From Billgrantia bachuensis (GTDB lineage: Bacteria > Pseudomonadota > Gammaproteobacteria > Pseudomonadales > Halomonadaceae): 50,687 nt of DNA. Under the pieces are notes generated by a model that worked only from the letters and a program-made list of their open reading frames with translations, was not told the DNA's origin and ran no database searches. The position numbers and the translations under genes are program-made. The DNA lies in assembly GCF_011742165.1 (NCBI RefSeq), contig NZ_JAAQTO010000001.1:1-50687 (forward strand), in the 5' to 3' direction. Of the stretch, positions 28,227 to 36,630 are shown piece after piece. Positions within the stretch are counted from its first letter, which is position 1; each line of letters begins with the position of its first letter.

Positions 28227-29672
28227 TCAGACCGGTCCTACAAGATGCTTGACGGCCAGATAAGCGGAGAGCCCCCATGGTCCGAGTTCGCGGCCGATGC
28301 CGCTGCGCTTGAAGCCGCCCCAGCCGGTTTCGGGCAGTACCAACTGCTCGCTGTTGAACCAGATGCTGCCGGCCTGTAGCTGGCGTCCGACGCGTCGGGC
28401 TCGCTCGCCATCGCCGCTCACGACGGTCGCTGCCAGGCCGAAGTCGCTGTCGTTGGCCAGCTCGATCGCCTCCGCTTCGCCCGCCACGCCGCGCGCGCAG
28501 AGCACCGGGCCGAAGATCTCTTCGCGCCATAGCCGACTCTGTACCGGCACGTCGCGATAGAGGGTCGGGGCGACGAAGTAGCCACGCTCGGGCAACTCTC
28601 GATGGCCGACATCGCGTACTGCCTTGAGCCCTTCCTGCTCCGCGATGGTGAGATAGGTCTGGACGCTCTCGCGCTGGCGGGCACTGGTCAGCGGGCCCAT
28701 GTCGGTGGCTTCCTCGAGCGGGTCGCCCAGTGTCAGCGCATCGATGCGTGCCGCCAAGGCGTCGTAGAGCGGCTCGGCAATGGCGTCATGCACGATCAGC
28801 CGCGAGGTGGCCGAGCAGATCTGGCCGGCATTGAAGTAGAGGCCGGCCATGACCCAGTCGGCCGCCTGGTCGGGATCGGCGTCATCCAGCACCAGAATCG
28901 GCGACTTGCCGCCAAGCTCCAGCGAAACGTCGGCGGTGCGCTCGGCGGCGGCGCGCATCACCGCCTCGCCGACCCGGTTGCTGCCGGTGAAGGAGACCTT
29001 GTCGATAGCCTGATGAGCGGCGAGTGGGGCGCCGATGCCCTCGCCATCGCCGAGCAGCAGGTTGAACACGCCGGCTGGCAGGCCGATTTCGAGAGCGATT
29101 TCGGCCAGCACGCGCTCGGGCAGCGGTGTCACCTCGGAGGGCTTGAGCACCGCCGTACAACCGGCGGCGAGCGCCGGGGCAAGCTTCCAGGCGCTGGTTA
29201 CCAGCGGGAAGTTCCACGGCGTGATCAGGCCGACTACGCCTACCGGATCGTGGTAGCAGCGTGCCTCGACGCCTTCCATCTCCAGCTCGACGAGACGGTC
29301 CTGGCGCTGATCCAGCACACGCGCCTGACCGGCATAGTAGCGGTAGCAGGCGATGGCATCGTCGAGGTCGATGCCGGCCTCGGCCAGCACCTTGCCGTTA
29401 TTGGTCGATGAGAGCCGGACCAATTCGTCGCGGCGCCGGGCCAGACCATCGGCGAAGCCCTTGAGGTAAACGGCGCGCTCGGTGCCGGAAAGCGCACGCC
29501 AGGCGGGCAGGGCGCGGCGTGCCGCGGCCACGGCAGCGTCGACATCGCCCGGGTGGCCGGCGGTGACCTCGGCGATCACCTCTTCGCGATATGGATTCAT
29601 CACCGAAAGCCGGCGTTCCCCTCGCGAGGGGACCCAGCGGTTGTCGATGAATTGATGACCGAGTCGTTGCAT
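28227..29672 (-). CDS. Aldehyde dehydrogenase, probable 4-guanidinobutyraldehyde dehydrogenase
   Basis: A 481-residue NAD(P)-dependent aldehyde dehydrogenase. The cofactor region is GLITPWNFPLVTSAWKLAPA, with FTGSNRVGEAV. The general base is Glu in LELGGKSP (about residue 252) and the catalytic Cys is in GQICSATSRL (about 286). This cysteine context resembles betaine-/aminobutyraldehyde dehydrogenases. In Pseudomonas aeruginosa the KauB enzyme oxidises 4-guanidinobutyraldehyde after 2-ketoarginine decarboxylation. The neighbouring decarboxylase and guanidinobutyrase make the same step likely here, but specificity is inferred. The start at 29672 has AAGAGAG upstream; ATG at 29687 is an alternative. 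A 179-bp hairpin-rich gap separates it from the decarboxylase gene. Confidence 0.9.
   Translation of the reverse strand: MQRLGHQFIDNRWVPSRGERRLSVMNPYREEVIAEVTAGHPGDVDAAVAAARRALPAWRALSGTERAVYLKGFADGLARRRDELVRLSSTNNGKVLAEAGIDLDDAIACYRYYAGQARVLDQRQDRLVELEMEGVEARCYHDPVGVVGLITPWNFPLVTSAWKLAPALAAGCTAVLKPSEVTPLPERVLAEIALEIGLPAGVFNLLLGDGEGIGAPLAAHQAIDKVSFTGSNRVGEAVMRAAAERTADVSLELGGKSPILVLDDADPDQAADWVMAGLYFNAGQICSATSRLIVHDAIAEPLYDALAARIDALTLGDPLEEATDMGPLTSARQRESVQTYLTIAEQEGLKAVRDVGHRELPERGYFVAPTLYRDVPVQSRLWREEIFGPVLCARGVAGEAEAIELANDSDFGLAATVVSGDGERARRVGRQLQAGSIWFNSEQLVLPETGWGGFKRSGIGRELGPWGLSAYLAVKHLVGPV
29617..29632. repeat. 16-bp perfect palindrome inside the dehydrogenase gene
   Basis: TCCCCTCGCGAGGGGA, perfectly self-complementary, lies in the 5' coding part about 40-55 bp after the start. 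It is near the hairpin cluster in the leader and could extend that secondary structure in the mRNA. Confidence 0.6.
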
Positions 29673-29694
29673 GAGGGCTCTCTTCATCTGGCCA

Positions 29695-29806
29695 GGGAAG
29701 CAAACTTCCCATTTTGGCTGGGAACCGCGGCTTTCCCAGGGGAACGGTGCCGCGAAGGCGCTGTGAATCCTTCCCTGGACGCTACCTTTTCCTTCCCTGG
29801 AAAAGG
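29695..29806. repeat. Cluster of three GGGAA/TTCCC hairpins
   Basis: Three inverted repeats occur in a row. The first is GGGAAG-CAAA-CTTCCC (29695-29710). The second is CTGGGAA with TTCCCAG (29718-29739, 8-base loop). The third is CCTTTTCC-TTCCCT-GGAAAAGG (29785-29806). All share a GGGAA/TTCCC core. They fill the non-coding gap between the decarboxylase and dehydrogenase genes and would form stems in the leftward transcript. No terminator T-run follows on the minus strand. Attenuation, mRNA processing or a REP-like element are possible. Confidence 0.7.
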
Positions 29807-29851
29807 ACCTTCGCTTTACCGTCCCCCTGGCGCCGCGTGTTGATGGGTTGG

Positions 29852-31468
29852 TTAACCGATAGCTCGCTGCCAGGCGTTGGCGTCCACTTCGATCAGCAAG
29901 GGACCGTCGCTGGGGCGAACGGCGAGGGCCCGGGCCAGCTCGGCGGGATTGCCGATCCGGGTGGCCAGGCAGCCGAAGCCGGTGGCGACGGTCTGGAAGT
30001 CGGGCGCCTGGATGTCGACGCCGCAGCGCGTGACGCCGTGGGCATCCATGTAGCGGCGAATCTCCTCATAGCCTTGGTTGTGCCACAGCACGATCACCAC
30101 CGGCAGGTTCTGCTCCACGGCGGTGGCGAGCTCACTGAGGGTGAACATCACGCCGCCGTCGCCGACCAGCGCCACCACGGGAAGCGTCGGTTGGCCGAGC
30201 TGGGCGCCGAGGGCGGCCGGCAGGCCGTAGCCGAGGGTGCCGTAGCCGGTGGAGGCGTTGAAGTAGCGCCGCGGCTCGGGCTGCGAGACGAGATGATTGC
30301 CGGCGTAGACCGGGGCGGTGGAGTCGCCGACCAGGATCGCCTCGGGTAGGGCTTCGCGCAGGGCGGAATAGAGAGGCACGAAGGGGGCGAAGGCCGGGTC
30401 GGCTTCGAGCCCGAGCGCCTCGAGCGTGGCGGCTGTGCGTGCGGCGCCGTCGCGTGAGAGCGTCTCAGGGAAATGTTCGGCCAGCAGCGCCAGGCTGCGT
30501 CCGGCATCGCCCACCAGGCCCAGCGAGACCTGCTGGTTGCGCACCAACTGCTGGGCGTCGAGGTCGATGCGGATCAGTCTGCCGCGAAGCTCGAAACCGT
30601 CGTCGAACACGACGTCGTAGTCGGTCTCGCCGAGCTCGGTGCCTACGGCCAGGATGACATCGGCGTCGCGGGCCAGCTCACGCACCGCCGGCAGCGCCGC
30701 ATTGGCGCCCAGGTCGAGGGGGTGATCGCGCCCCAGCAGGCCTTTGGCGTTGATGGTGGTCACGCTGGGGGCATCGAGCCGTTCCACCAGCGCCCTGGCC
30801 GCCTCCGGAGCGTCGACGCAGCCACCGCCCAGCAGCACCAGCGGGCGCTTTGCCTGACGCAGCCATTCGGCGGCCAGGGCTAGCCCTTCGGGATCGGGGG
30901 CGGCACGGAACAGACGCGCCGGAGGCGTCAGCTCGGCCAGCGCCAGCGGGGCATCGAACAGGTCGATGGGAATCTCTATGTGCACCGGGCCGGGGCGCTG
31001 ACCCTGGAACACGGCAAAGGCACGGGCCAGTACTTCCGGCAGGGCAGCGGGATCGAGCAGGGTATGGCTGAAGCGGGAGACGCCCGCCATCAACTGCTGC
31101 TGGCTCGCAAGCTCGTGCAGTCGGCCCTGGCCGCGGCCCAGGGTGTCGCGGCGGTTGACGCTGGAAATCACCAGCATGGGGATCGAGTCGGCCAGCGCCT
31201 GGCCCATGGCGGTGGCGATATTGGTCATGCCGGGCCCGGTGATGATCAGGCAGACTCCGGGCTTGCCGGTGGCGCGGGCGTAGCCGTCGGCCATGAAGCC
31301 GGCGCCCTGCTCGTGGCGCGGTGTAACGTGGCGCAAGCCACCGTCCTCCAGCCCTCGGTAGAGCGCCACCGTATGCACGCCGGGGATGCCGAACACGGTG
31401 TCGACGTCGTAGCGTTCACGTAGCAGTGTCAGCAGGAGCTGGGCGCAGGTCATCGTTTGGCTAGGCAT
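29852..31468 (-). CDS. aruI: ThDP-dependent 2-ketoarginine decarboxylase-like enzyme
   Basis: A 538-residue thiamine-diphosphate enzyme with the three-domain acetolactate-synthase fold. The N-terminal catalytic Glu is in TPRHEQGAGFMADGYARATG (E53). A central domain follows, then the C-terminal cofactor motif GDGGVMFTLSEL with a downstream NQGY. The start at 31468 lies 8 bp after the carrier stop with GAGG upstream; the open frame extending further upstream is within the carrier gene and is not coding. In P. aeruginosa AruI decarboxylates 5-guanidino-2-oxopentanoate to 4-guanidinobutyraldehyde. The operon with guanidinobutyrase and an aldehyde dehydrogenase supports that assignment over acetolactate synthase, for which no small-subunit gene is present. 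Confidence 0.85.
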   Translation of the reverse strand: MPSQTMTCAQLLLTLLRERYDVDTVFGIPGVHTVALYRGLEDGGLRHVTPRHEQGAGFMADGYARATGKPGVCLIITGPGMTNIATAMGQALADSIPMLVISSVNRRDTLGRGQGRLHELASQQQLMAGVSRFSHTLLDPAALPEVLARAFAVFQGQRPGPVHIEIPIDLFDAPLALAELTPPARLFRAAPDPEGLALAAEWLRQAKRPLVLLGGGCVDAPEAARALVERLDAPSVTTINAKGLLGRDHPLDLGANAALPAVRELARDADVILAVGTELGETDYDVVFDDGFELRGRLIRIDLDAQQLVRNQQVSLGLVGDAGRSLALLAEHFPETLSRDGAARTAATLEALGLEADPAFAPFVPLYSALREALPEAILVGDSTAPVYAGNHLVSQPEPRRYFNASTGYGTLGYGLPAALGAQLGQPTLPVVALVGDGGVMFTLSELATAVEQNLPVVIVLWHNQGYEEIRRYMDAHGVTRCGVDIQAPDFQTVATGFGCLATRIGNPAELARALAVRPSDGPLLIEVDANAWQRAIG

Positions 31469-31476
31469 CGCGAACC

Positions 31477-32859
31477 TCAGAAGAAGAAGGTGTGGGCCAT
31501 GAAGGCGATGATCGGCAGTGTGATGGCCGTACGTAGCAGGAAGATCGCCACCAGCTCCCACAGCTTGAGGGGAATCTTCGACTTGAGCAGCAGCGCGCCG
31601 ATCTCCGACATGTAGATCAGTTGGGTCAGCGACAGGCAGGCAATGACGAAGCGGGTCAGCTCGCTCTCGATATTGGTGGCAAGTACCGCCGGCAGGAACA
31701 TGTCGGCGAAGCCCACCAGGGTGGCGGGGGCGGCCGCCTCGGCCTCGGGAATGCGCAGCAGTTCGAGCACCGGCACCATGGGGTAGGAGAGCCAGGTGAA
31801 CAGCGGCGTGAACTCGGCAAGAATCAGCGCCACGGTGCCGATGGCGAACACCAGCGGCAGCAGGGCGAGGAAGATGTCGGCCACGTTGAACAGCGCGTTG
31901 CGGGCGAGCTCCCTGGGGCCGGGAGCATGCTCGGCACGGCGTACCGCCTGGGTCAGGCTGTAGCGCAGCAGACCCATCTCCTCGGTGCGCTTCTCCGACA
32001 GTTGGCAACCTACGGGTTCGTAGTAGGTGTCCGGCTTGCGCGACAATGGCGGCAGGCGCGGCACGATGACCGCGGCGATCAACCCGGCCACCACCACGGT
32101 GAAGTAGAACTGCACGAACATGTGGTTGAGATCGACGAAGCTGGTGATCAGCAGGCTGAAGGCGATCGACACGATGGAGAAGTTGGTGGCGATGACCGAA
32201 GCTTCGCGGCGACTGTAGTAACCCTGCTCGTACTGCTGGGTGGTGATCAGTACACCCACGGTGCCCGAGCCCATCCACGAGGCGGTGGCATCGATGGCGC
32301 TGCGCCCGGGCAGGTTGAAGATCACTCGGAACGGTTTGCGTACCAGACTGCCGATGAACTCCATGAAACCGAACTCGACCAGGAACGGCAGCAGCAGGGC
32401 GGCGAAGAAGAAAAAGGTCAGCAGCACCGGTGCCAGGTCGTTGAGCATCACCCCTCCGGTGAAGGAGGCGGTGACGAACTCGGGCCCGAACTGGAAAAAG
32501 GTCATCAGGGCGAAGGCGGCCCCGAGGAGGCGCATGCCGAACCACACCGGGCCGACGTGGAACATGTCGTGCAGCACGCCCTTCTCGGCCCAGCCCGGGC
32601 GGGCGATCTTGACCCAGGAAGTGGCCAGCACCGAAAGCACCAGGACGAACACGGCTATGGCCGGCAGGGCACTGCCGAGCAGCGCCTTGAGCCCATCGGC
32701 CATGAGCCCCATGCCGATGTTGATGGTATCGCCGAACTGGAACGGCACCAGAAACAGGCCGACGCCGATGGCAGAAGGAATGATGAATTTAAGCAGATTG
32801 CTGCGCTCGAAAGACGCCGGGACGGCAGCGTTTCGGCGCGTGGTGTCAGTGGTGGACAT
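31477..32859 (-). CDS. YjiH-family membrane carrier (guanidino-acid operon)
   Basis: A 460-residue polytopic protein of the same family as the hut-linked carrier at 14796-16127. Shared landmarks are LKFIPSAIGVGLFLVPFQFG, LPGRSAIDATASWMGSGTVG and VPRLPPLSRK. It has about 11 hydrophobic segments. A Shine-Dalgarno AAGGGAAA precedes the ATG at 32859. It lies 44 bp downstream of the guanidinobutyrase gene and 8 bp upstream of the decarboxylase gene, so it is embedded in the operon and probably imports arginine, 2-ketoarginine, agmatine or 4-guanidinobutyrate. The substrate is inferred from context only. Confidence 0.85.
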   Translation of the reverse strand: MSTTDTTRRNAAVPASFERSNLLKFIIPSAIGVGLFLVPFQFGDTINIGMGLMADGLKALLGSALPAIAVFVLVLSVLATSWVKIARPGWAEKGVLHDMFHVGPVWFGMRLLGAAFALMTFFQFGPEFVTASFTGGVMLNDLAPVLLTFFFFAALLLPFLVEFGFMEFIGSLVRKPFRVIFNLPGRSAIDATASWMGSGTVGVLITTQQYEQGYYSRREASVIATNFSIVSIAFSLLITSFVDLNHMFVQFYFTVVVAGLIAAVIVPRLPPLSRKPDTYYEPVGCQLSEKRTEEMGLLRYSLTQAVRRAEHAPGPRELARNALFNVADIFLALLPLVFAIGTVALILAEFTPLFTWLSYPMVPVLELLRIPEAEAAAPATLVGFADMFLPAVLATNIESELTRFVIACLSLTQLIYMSEIGALLLKSKIPLKLWELVAIFLLRTAITLPIIAFMAHTFFF

Positions 32860-32903
32860 GGGCTTTCCCTTGGGTTGTCGTTGTAGGTTAATGGAGTGTC
32901 ATG

Positions 32904-33854
32904 TCAGTCGCGGCGCTTGACACCCGGCAGGACGCAGAGCATCTCGTAGAGCAGGGTGGCGCCCATCAGCGCCGTGTTGCCGCTGGTGTCGTAGGGCGGC
33001 GAGACCTCGACCAGGTCGCCGCCGACGATGTTCAACCCCGTGGCGCCACGTACGATCTCGAGCCCCTGGGTCGAGGTCAGCCCGCCCATCTCGACGGTGC
33101 CGGTGCCGGGGGCGACCGAAGGATCGAGCCCGTCGATGTCGAAGGTGATATAGACCGGGGTGTCGCCCATCTGCTCGCGCACCTCCTTCATCAGCGGCTC
33201 GAGCGAGCGGTACCAGCACTCCTCGGCCGTGACAACGCGGAAACCCTGCTGGCGGCACCAGTCGAAGTCTTCGGCGGCGTAGCCGGTCCCGCGCAGGCCG
33301 ATCTGCACCACCTTGTCCTTGGCCAGCAGTCCCTCTTCCTGGGCGCGACGAAACGGCGTGCCATGGGCCAAGGGCTCGCCGAACATGTGCTCGTTGACGT
33401 CGGCGTGGGCATCGATGTGAATCAGCCCCACCGGGCCATGTCTCTTGGCGATGGCGCGCAGGATCGGCAGGGTGATCAGGTGGTCGCCGCCCAGGGTCAG
33501 CGGGATGCAGCCGTGGGAGAGAACCTCATCGTAGAAGCGGCTGATGATGTCTACCGTCTTGGGCAGATGAAAGGTATTGATCGGCACGTCGCCGATATCG
33601 GCCACCTGCAGGCTGTCGAAAGGGGCGGCGCGGGTGGCCATGTTGTAGGGGCGCAGCATGCGCGACTCGTCGCGTACCTGGCGCGGCCCCAGACGTGTGC
33701 CCGGACGATTGGAGGTGCCGGTATCCAGCGGCACGCCGATGAACGCCACGTCCAACCCTTCGGCGGTAGCCTGGGTGGGCAGGCGCATCATGGTGGCGGG
33801 GCCGCCGAAGCGCGGCATCTCGTTGCCGCCCAGCGGCTGGTTGTAGTCGGTCAT
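32904..33854 (-). CDS. gbuA: Guanidinobutyrase (agmatinase/ureohydrolase family)
   Basis: A 316-residue manganese ureohydrolase that should split 4-guanidinobutyrate to GABA and urea. Metal motifs are GGDH (H125), DAHAD (D148, H150, D152) and FDIDGLDP (D239, D241). N-terminal PRFGGPATMMRLP and TGTSNRPGTRLGPRQVR resemble GbuA more than arginase. Agmatinase or another guanidino-acid specificity cannot be excluded. AGAGG six bases before the ATG is the ribosome site. It is the first gene of the leftward operon and has a sigma-54 promoter 50-65 bp upstream. Confidence 0.9.
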   Translation of the reverse strand: MTDYNQPLGGNEMPRFGGPATMMRLPTQATAEGLDVAFIGVPLDTGTSNRPGTRLGPRQVRDESRMLRPYNMATRAAPFDSLQVADIGDVPINTFHLPKTVDIISRFYDEVLSHGCIPLTLGGDHLITLPILRAIAKRHGPVGLIHIDAHADVNEHMFGEPLAHGTPFRRAQEEGLLAKDKVVQIGLRGTGYAAEDFDWCRQQGFRVVTAEECWYRSLEPLMKEVREQMGDTPVYITFDIDGLDPSVAPGTGTVEMGGLTSTQGLEIVRGATGLNIVGGDLVEVSPPYDTSGNTALMGATLLYEMLCVLPGVKRRD

Positions 33855-33862
33855 GGGTAGCC

Positions 33863-33897
33863 TCTGCTTTGCTTTGTCATGATCTGCTTTGCTTTGT
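33863..33897. repeat. 15-bp direct repeat in the gbuA leader
   Basis: TCTGCTTTGCTTTGT occurs at 33863-33877 and again at 33883-33897, a 20-bp period (about two helical turns). The distal copy ends just downstream of the proposed sigma-54 promoter, and the proximal copy ends 9 bp before the gbuA start. Confidence 0.75.
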
Positions 33898-33904
33898 GAC
33901 TAGT

Positions 33905-33920
33905 AGCAGTTTTCGTGCCA
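33905..33920 (-). promoter_or_regulatory. Sigma-54 promoter of the gbuA operon
   Basis: On the minus strand, TGGCACGAAAACTGCT has the invariant GG and GC with 10 bp between them and matches TGGCACG-N4-TTGCW at all but one base. Transcription would start about 40 bp upstream of gbuA. A sigma-54 activator is encoded divergently. Confidence 0.82.
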
Positions 33921-34001
33921 ACCCCAGAGGCCCGTATCATGGGCTTTTTGAGATGTGCCGATTCAGAATTGGATCGTGCGAGGCAATGATTGATACACTC
34001 A

Positions 34002-34015
34002 TGCATCGCGATACA
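34002..34015. promoter_or_regulatory. Candidate upstream activator site
   Basis: TGCATCGCGATACA is palindromic at 12 of 14 positions, around ATCGCGAT. It lies about 85-95 bp upstream of the sigma-54 promoter, a normal distance for an enhancer-type site, and close to the activator gene start. Confidence 0.45.
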
Positions 34016-34040
34016 AAAATGAATCAAGAGCCTTGGTAGC

Positions 34041-35462
34041 GTGAGCGAAATGAGCGAGATCGACCAGGAGGTGGTGCGGACCATCGTCGAGACGGCCAAC
34101 GATCACTTCTTTATCGTCGATGGGTCGGGCCGCGTGCTCGATGTGAGCCCGGGGGCAGCGGCGGTATATGGCATGGCGCGGGAGCGCTTGATCGGCAGTT
34201 CGGTGCAGCGCCTCGAAGCGGAGGGCGTACTCAAGCCCTCCATCAGCCTCGAGGTGATTCGCAGCGGTAAGCCGGCACAGTTGATGCAGGTCACCGGCAC
34301 GGGCAGGCGGGTGATAGCTGAGGCGCATCCGGTCTATGTCAACGGTCGGCTCGAGCGCATCGTCAGTCGCTCGCGCGATCTCACCGACCTGCAACTGCTG
34401 CAGGACGAGTACGCGCTCTTGCAAAAGCGCTTCAGCGAGCACCTGAAGCGCAGCCAGAGCGGGGTCGCTGGTGAGGACGGTCAGCTCGAAGATATGTTGG
34501 AAAGCCTGGAGATCCGCAGCCAGGTGATGCGCGAGCTCGCCCTGCTGCTCAAGCGCGTGGCGCCCTCGGACGCCACCGTGCTGATGCTGGGGGAGTCCGG
34601 CGTCGGCAAGACCGCCTTCGCTCGCCAGTTGCACCGCTGGAGTCGACGTCGCGAGGGACCGTTCCTCGAAGTGAACTGCGGGGCGATCCCCGAGAACCTG
34701 TTCGAGTCGGAGATGTTCGGCTATCAGCCAGGCGCCTTCAGCGGCGCGGCGCGCCAGGGCAAGGCGGGGCTGCTGGAGCAGGCCCACGGCGGCACGCTCT
34801 TTCTCGACGAGATCGGCGAGCTACCGCTGTTGATGCAGACCAAGCTGCTCAAGGTGATCCAGGACGGCAGCGTCACGCGACTGGGTGACACCCGCCAGCG
34901 GCAGGTCGACTTCCGCCTGGTGGTCGCCACCAATCAGGACCTGGCCAAGCGCGTCGAGAGCGGCGCTTTTCGCCTCGACCTGTATTACCGCCTCAACGTC
35001 ATTCCGGTCACGCTGCCGCCGCTGCGCGAGCGCCGTGAGGATATCCCGGCACTGGTCGAGGCATGCCTGGAACGACTCAACCAGCGCTACGGCCAGCGCA
35101 AGCTACTGCACGGTAGCGTGTGGTCGGAGCTGATGGGATGCGAGTGGCCGGGCAACGTGCGCGAGCTGGAGAACTGGCTGGAGCGTGCCTGGCTCTCGTC
35201 GGCGGGGGACCTGATCCATTCGCCCACGCCGGGCGACATCGCGGGTGTGGCACCGATGGCACCACCGGTTGCGGCGTCGGCGCGGACGGAATTGGCCGAG
35301 GACGAAGGGCTTGCCGCCTATCTGGCCCGAGTCGAATCCGATGTGCTGCAGGCGCTGTGCCATTCGCTTCCCACGACCTACGCCATCGCCGAGCGGCTGG
35401 GCATCAGCCAGCCCAGCGTGGTGCGCAAGTTGAAGCGGCACGGACTCAGAATTCAGCGCTGA
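34041..35462 (+). CDS. PAS-containing sigma-54-dependent activator
   Basis: A 473-residue activator with a PAS sensor domain (residues 10-115), then an AAA+ domain with Walker A GESGVGKT (184-191), the sigma-54 contact loop GAFSGA (231-236, Ser in place of the usual Thr) and Walker B LFLDEI (253-258). It ends in a TyrR-like HTH ([20 protein letters not shown]). The GTG at 34041 and the ATG three codons later are both possible starts. Divergence from gbuA and the sigma-54 promoter there make control of the guanidino-acid operon the obvious role. The PAS ligand could be a pathway intermediate; it is not visible from sequence. Its stop overlaps the convergent aminotransferase stop. Confidence 0.92.
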   Translation: MSEMSEIDQEVVRTIVETANDHFFIVDGSGRVLDVSPGAAAVYGMARERLIGSSVQRLEAEGVLKPSISLEVIRSGKPAQLMQVTGTGRRVIAEAHPVYVNGRLERIVSRSRDLTDLQLLQDEYALLQKRFSEHLKRSQSGVAGEDGQLEDMLESLEIRSQVMRELALLLKRVAPSDATVLMLGESGVGKTAFARQLHRWSRRREGPFLEVNCGAIPENLFESEMFGYQPGAFSGAARQGKAGLLEQAHGGTLFLDEIGELPLLMQTKLLKVIQDGSVTRLGDTRQRQVDFRLVVATNQDLAKRVESGAFRLDLYYRLNVIPVTLPPLRERREDIPALVEACLERLNQRYGQRKLLHGSVWSELMGCEWPGNVRELENWLERAWLSSAGDLIHSPTPGDIAGVAPMAPPVAASARTELAEDEGLAAYLARVESDVLQALCHSLPTTYAIAERLGISQPSVVRKLKRHGLRIQR

Positions 35463-36571
35463 ACCGGGTGTTCCAGGATGGCCCGCTCGAGGATCTCGAA
35501 GCGGCCGGGCACCAGGGCGTCCTCCACCGCGGTGATGCGCAGCACGTGGCCGAGGTCGGGATGGGCAGGGCGGGCGATGAGCCGGCCAGCTTCCAGCAGC
35601 TTCTGGTTGAGTCGTCCCGCCAGCTCCGCGCTGGGCAAGCGCAGGGCGATGAAGTTGGTCGCGCTGGGCAGCACCTCGGCCCACAGGTCGCGGAAATGCG
35701 AGGCCAGCCTCTCGCGGCGCTGCTTGACCGCGCGAACGTGCGCCTCGACTTCGCTGTGATGGTCGAGCACGGTCTCGGCGGCAGCCTGGGTCAGGGTCGA
35801 GACGGCGTAGTGGATGCGCACCTTCATCATCATGGCCAGCGTTTCGGGCTCGGCAATGGCATAGCCGATGCGCAGTCCGGCCAGGCCATGGGCCTTGGAA
35901 AGGGTGCGCAGGCGGATTACTCCGGGCATTACCTCACGGCTGAAGGCGGAGTCGGCATCGTCGCGAAAGTCGTGGTAGGCCTCGTCGATCAGCAACCAGC
36001 AATCTTCGGGAAGTTCGGCACGCAGTCGGTGAATCTCATCGTCGCTGTGTAGGTGGCCGCTGGGGTTGTCGGGATTGGCGACATAAACGAGCCGGGCTCT
36101 ATGTTCATGGGCACTCTCCTTGAGTGCCTCCAGATCCGGTGCGAGCAAACCCGGCGCCTCACGGTAGCGCCGTTCGACGAGTTGGCAGCCCTGGCCCCGG
36201 GCGAAGTAGCCGAAGGTGGGGTAGGTGCCGCTGGCGCTCACCACCGTGCAGCCCGGCGTGGCCACGCTGCGCAAAGCCAGCGCGATCAGGCTGTCCGCGC
36301 CGGCATCCACCAGGGTGGCTTCCAGCGGCAGCCCGTAGAGCGAGGCTAGGCGTTGACGCACGCCCAGTGCCTCCGAGTCGCCATAGCAGTAGACGTGCTC
36401 GACCATGGCGTCGCCGAAGCGCTCGCGCAGTGCCCGGTGGGGCATGTCGAGGCCTTCGTTGGAGCCCAGGCGATGGGGAATCTCACGGCCGATGCGTCGT
36501 TCCAGCACCTTGATGCCGGGAAAGGGGTTGCTGGGGCCGGAGCCGGTCAGGTGGGAGGGGAAGCGAGGCAT
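35453..36571 (-). CDS. HisC-like PLP-dependent aminotransferase
   Basis: A 372-residue class I/II fold aminotransferase related to histidinol-phosphate aminotransferase. Motifs are RLGSNEGLDMPHRALRE near the N-terminus, YVANPDNPSGH, LLIDEAYHDF and TLSKAHGLAGLRIGYAIA with the PLP lysine. A biosynthetic HisC is unlikely, because the gene is last in a peptide-transporter/oxidoreductase operon, 59 bp after the EamA gene. Acting on a catabolised amino acid is more likely. It could also supply the arginine:2-oxoacid transaminase that the neighbouring 2-ketoarginine operon lacks; that is speculative. It overlaps the convergent activator gene by 10 bp within the palindrome TTCAGCGCTGAA, which holds both stops. 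Confidence 0.87.
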   Translation of the reverse strand: MPRFPSHLTGSGPSNPFPGIKVLERRIGREIPHRLGSNEGLDMPHRALRERFGDAMVEHVYCYGDSEALGVRQRLASLYGLPLEATLVDAGADSLIALALRSVATPGCTVVSASGTYPTFGYFARGQGCQLVERRYREAPGLLAPDLEALKESAHEHRARLVYVANPDNPSGHLHSDDEIHRLRAELPEDCWLLIDEAYHDFRDDADSAFSREVMPGVIRLRTLSKAHGLAGLRIGYAIAEPETLAMMMKVRIHYAVSTLTQAAAETVLDHHSEVEAHVRAVKQRRERLASHFRDLWAEVLPSATNFIALRLPSAELAGRLNQKLLEAGRLIARPAHPDLGHVLRITAVEDALVPGRFEILERAILEHPVQR

Positions 36572-36630
36572 TCAAGACTCCAGTACTGGTAATCAATAAA
36601 AAGCGATCGTCGCAGGAGGCAGGGCCTGGC

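Noticed and set aside
29688..29851. Guanidine or other known riboswitch before the dehydrogenase gene
   Set aside because: The stems do not show the conserved loop sequences of guanidine riboswitch classes that I know; kept only as an unexplained hairpin cluster.
31469..32545. N-terminal extension of the decarboxylase frame
   Set aside because: It lies wholly inside the YjiH-family gene in another frame; the decarboxylase has a good start and ribosome site at 31468.
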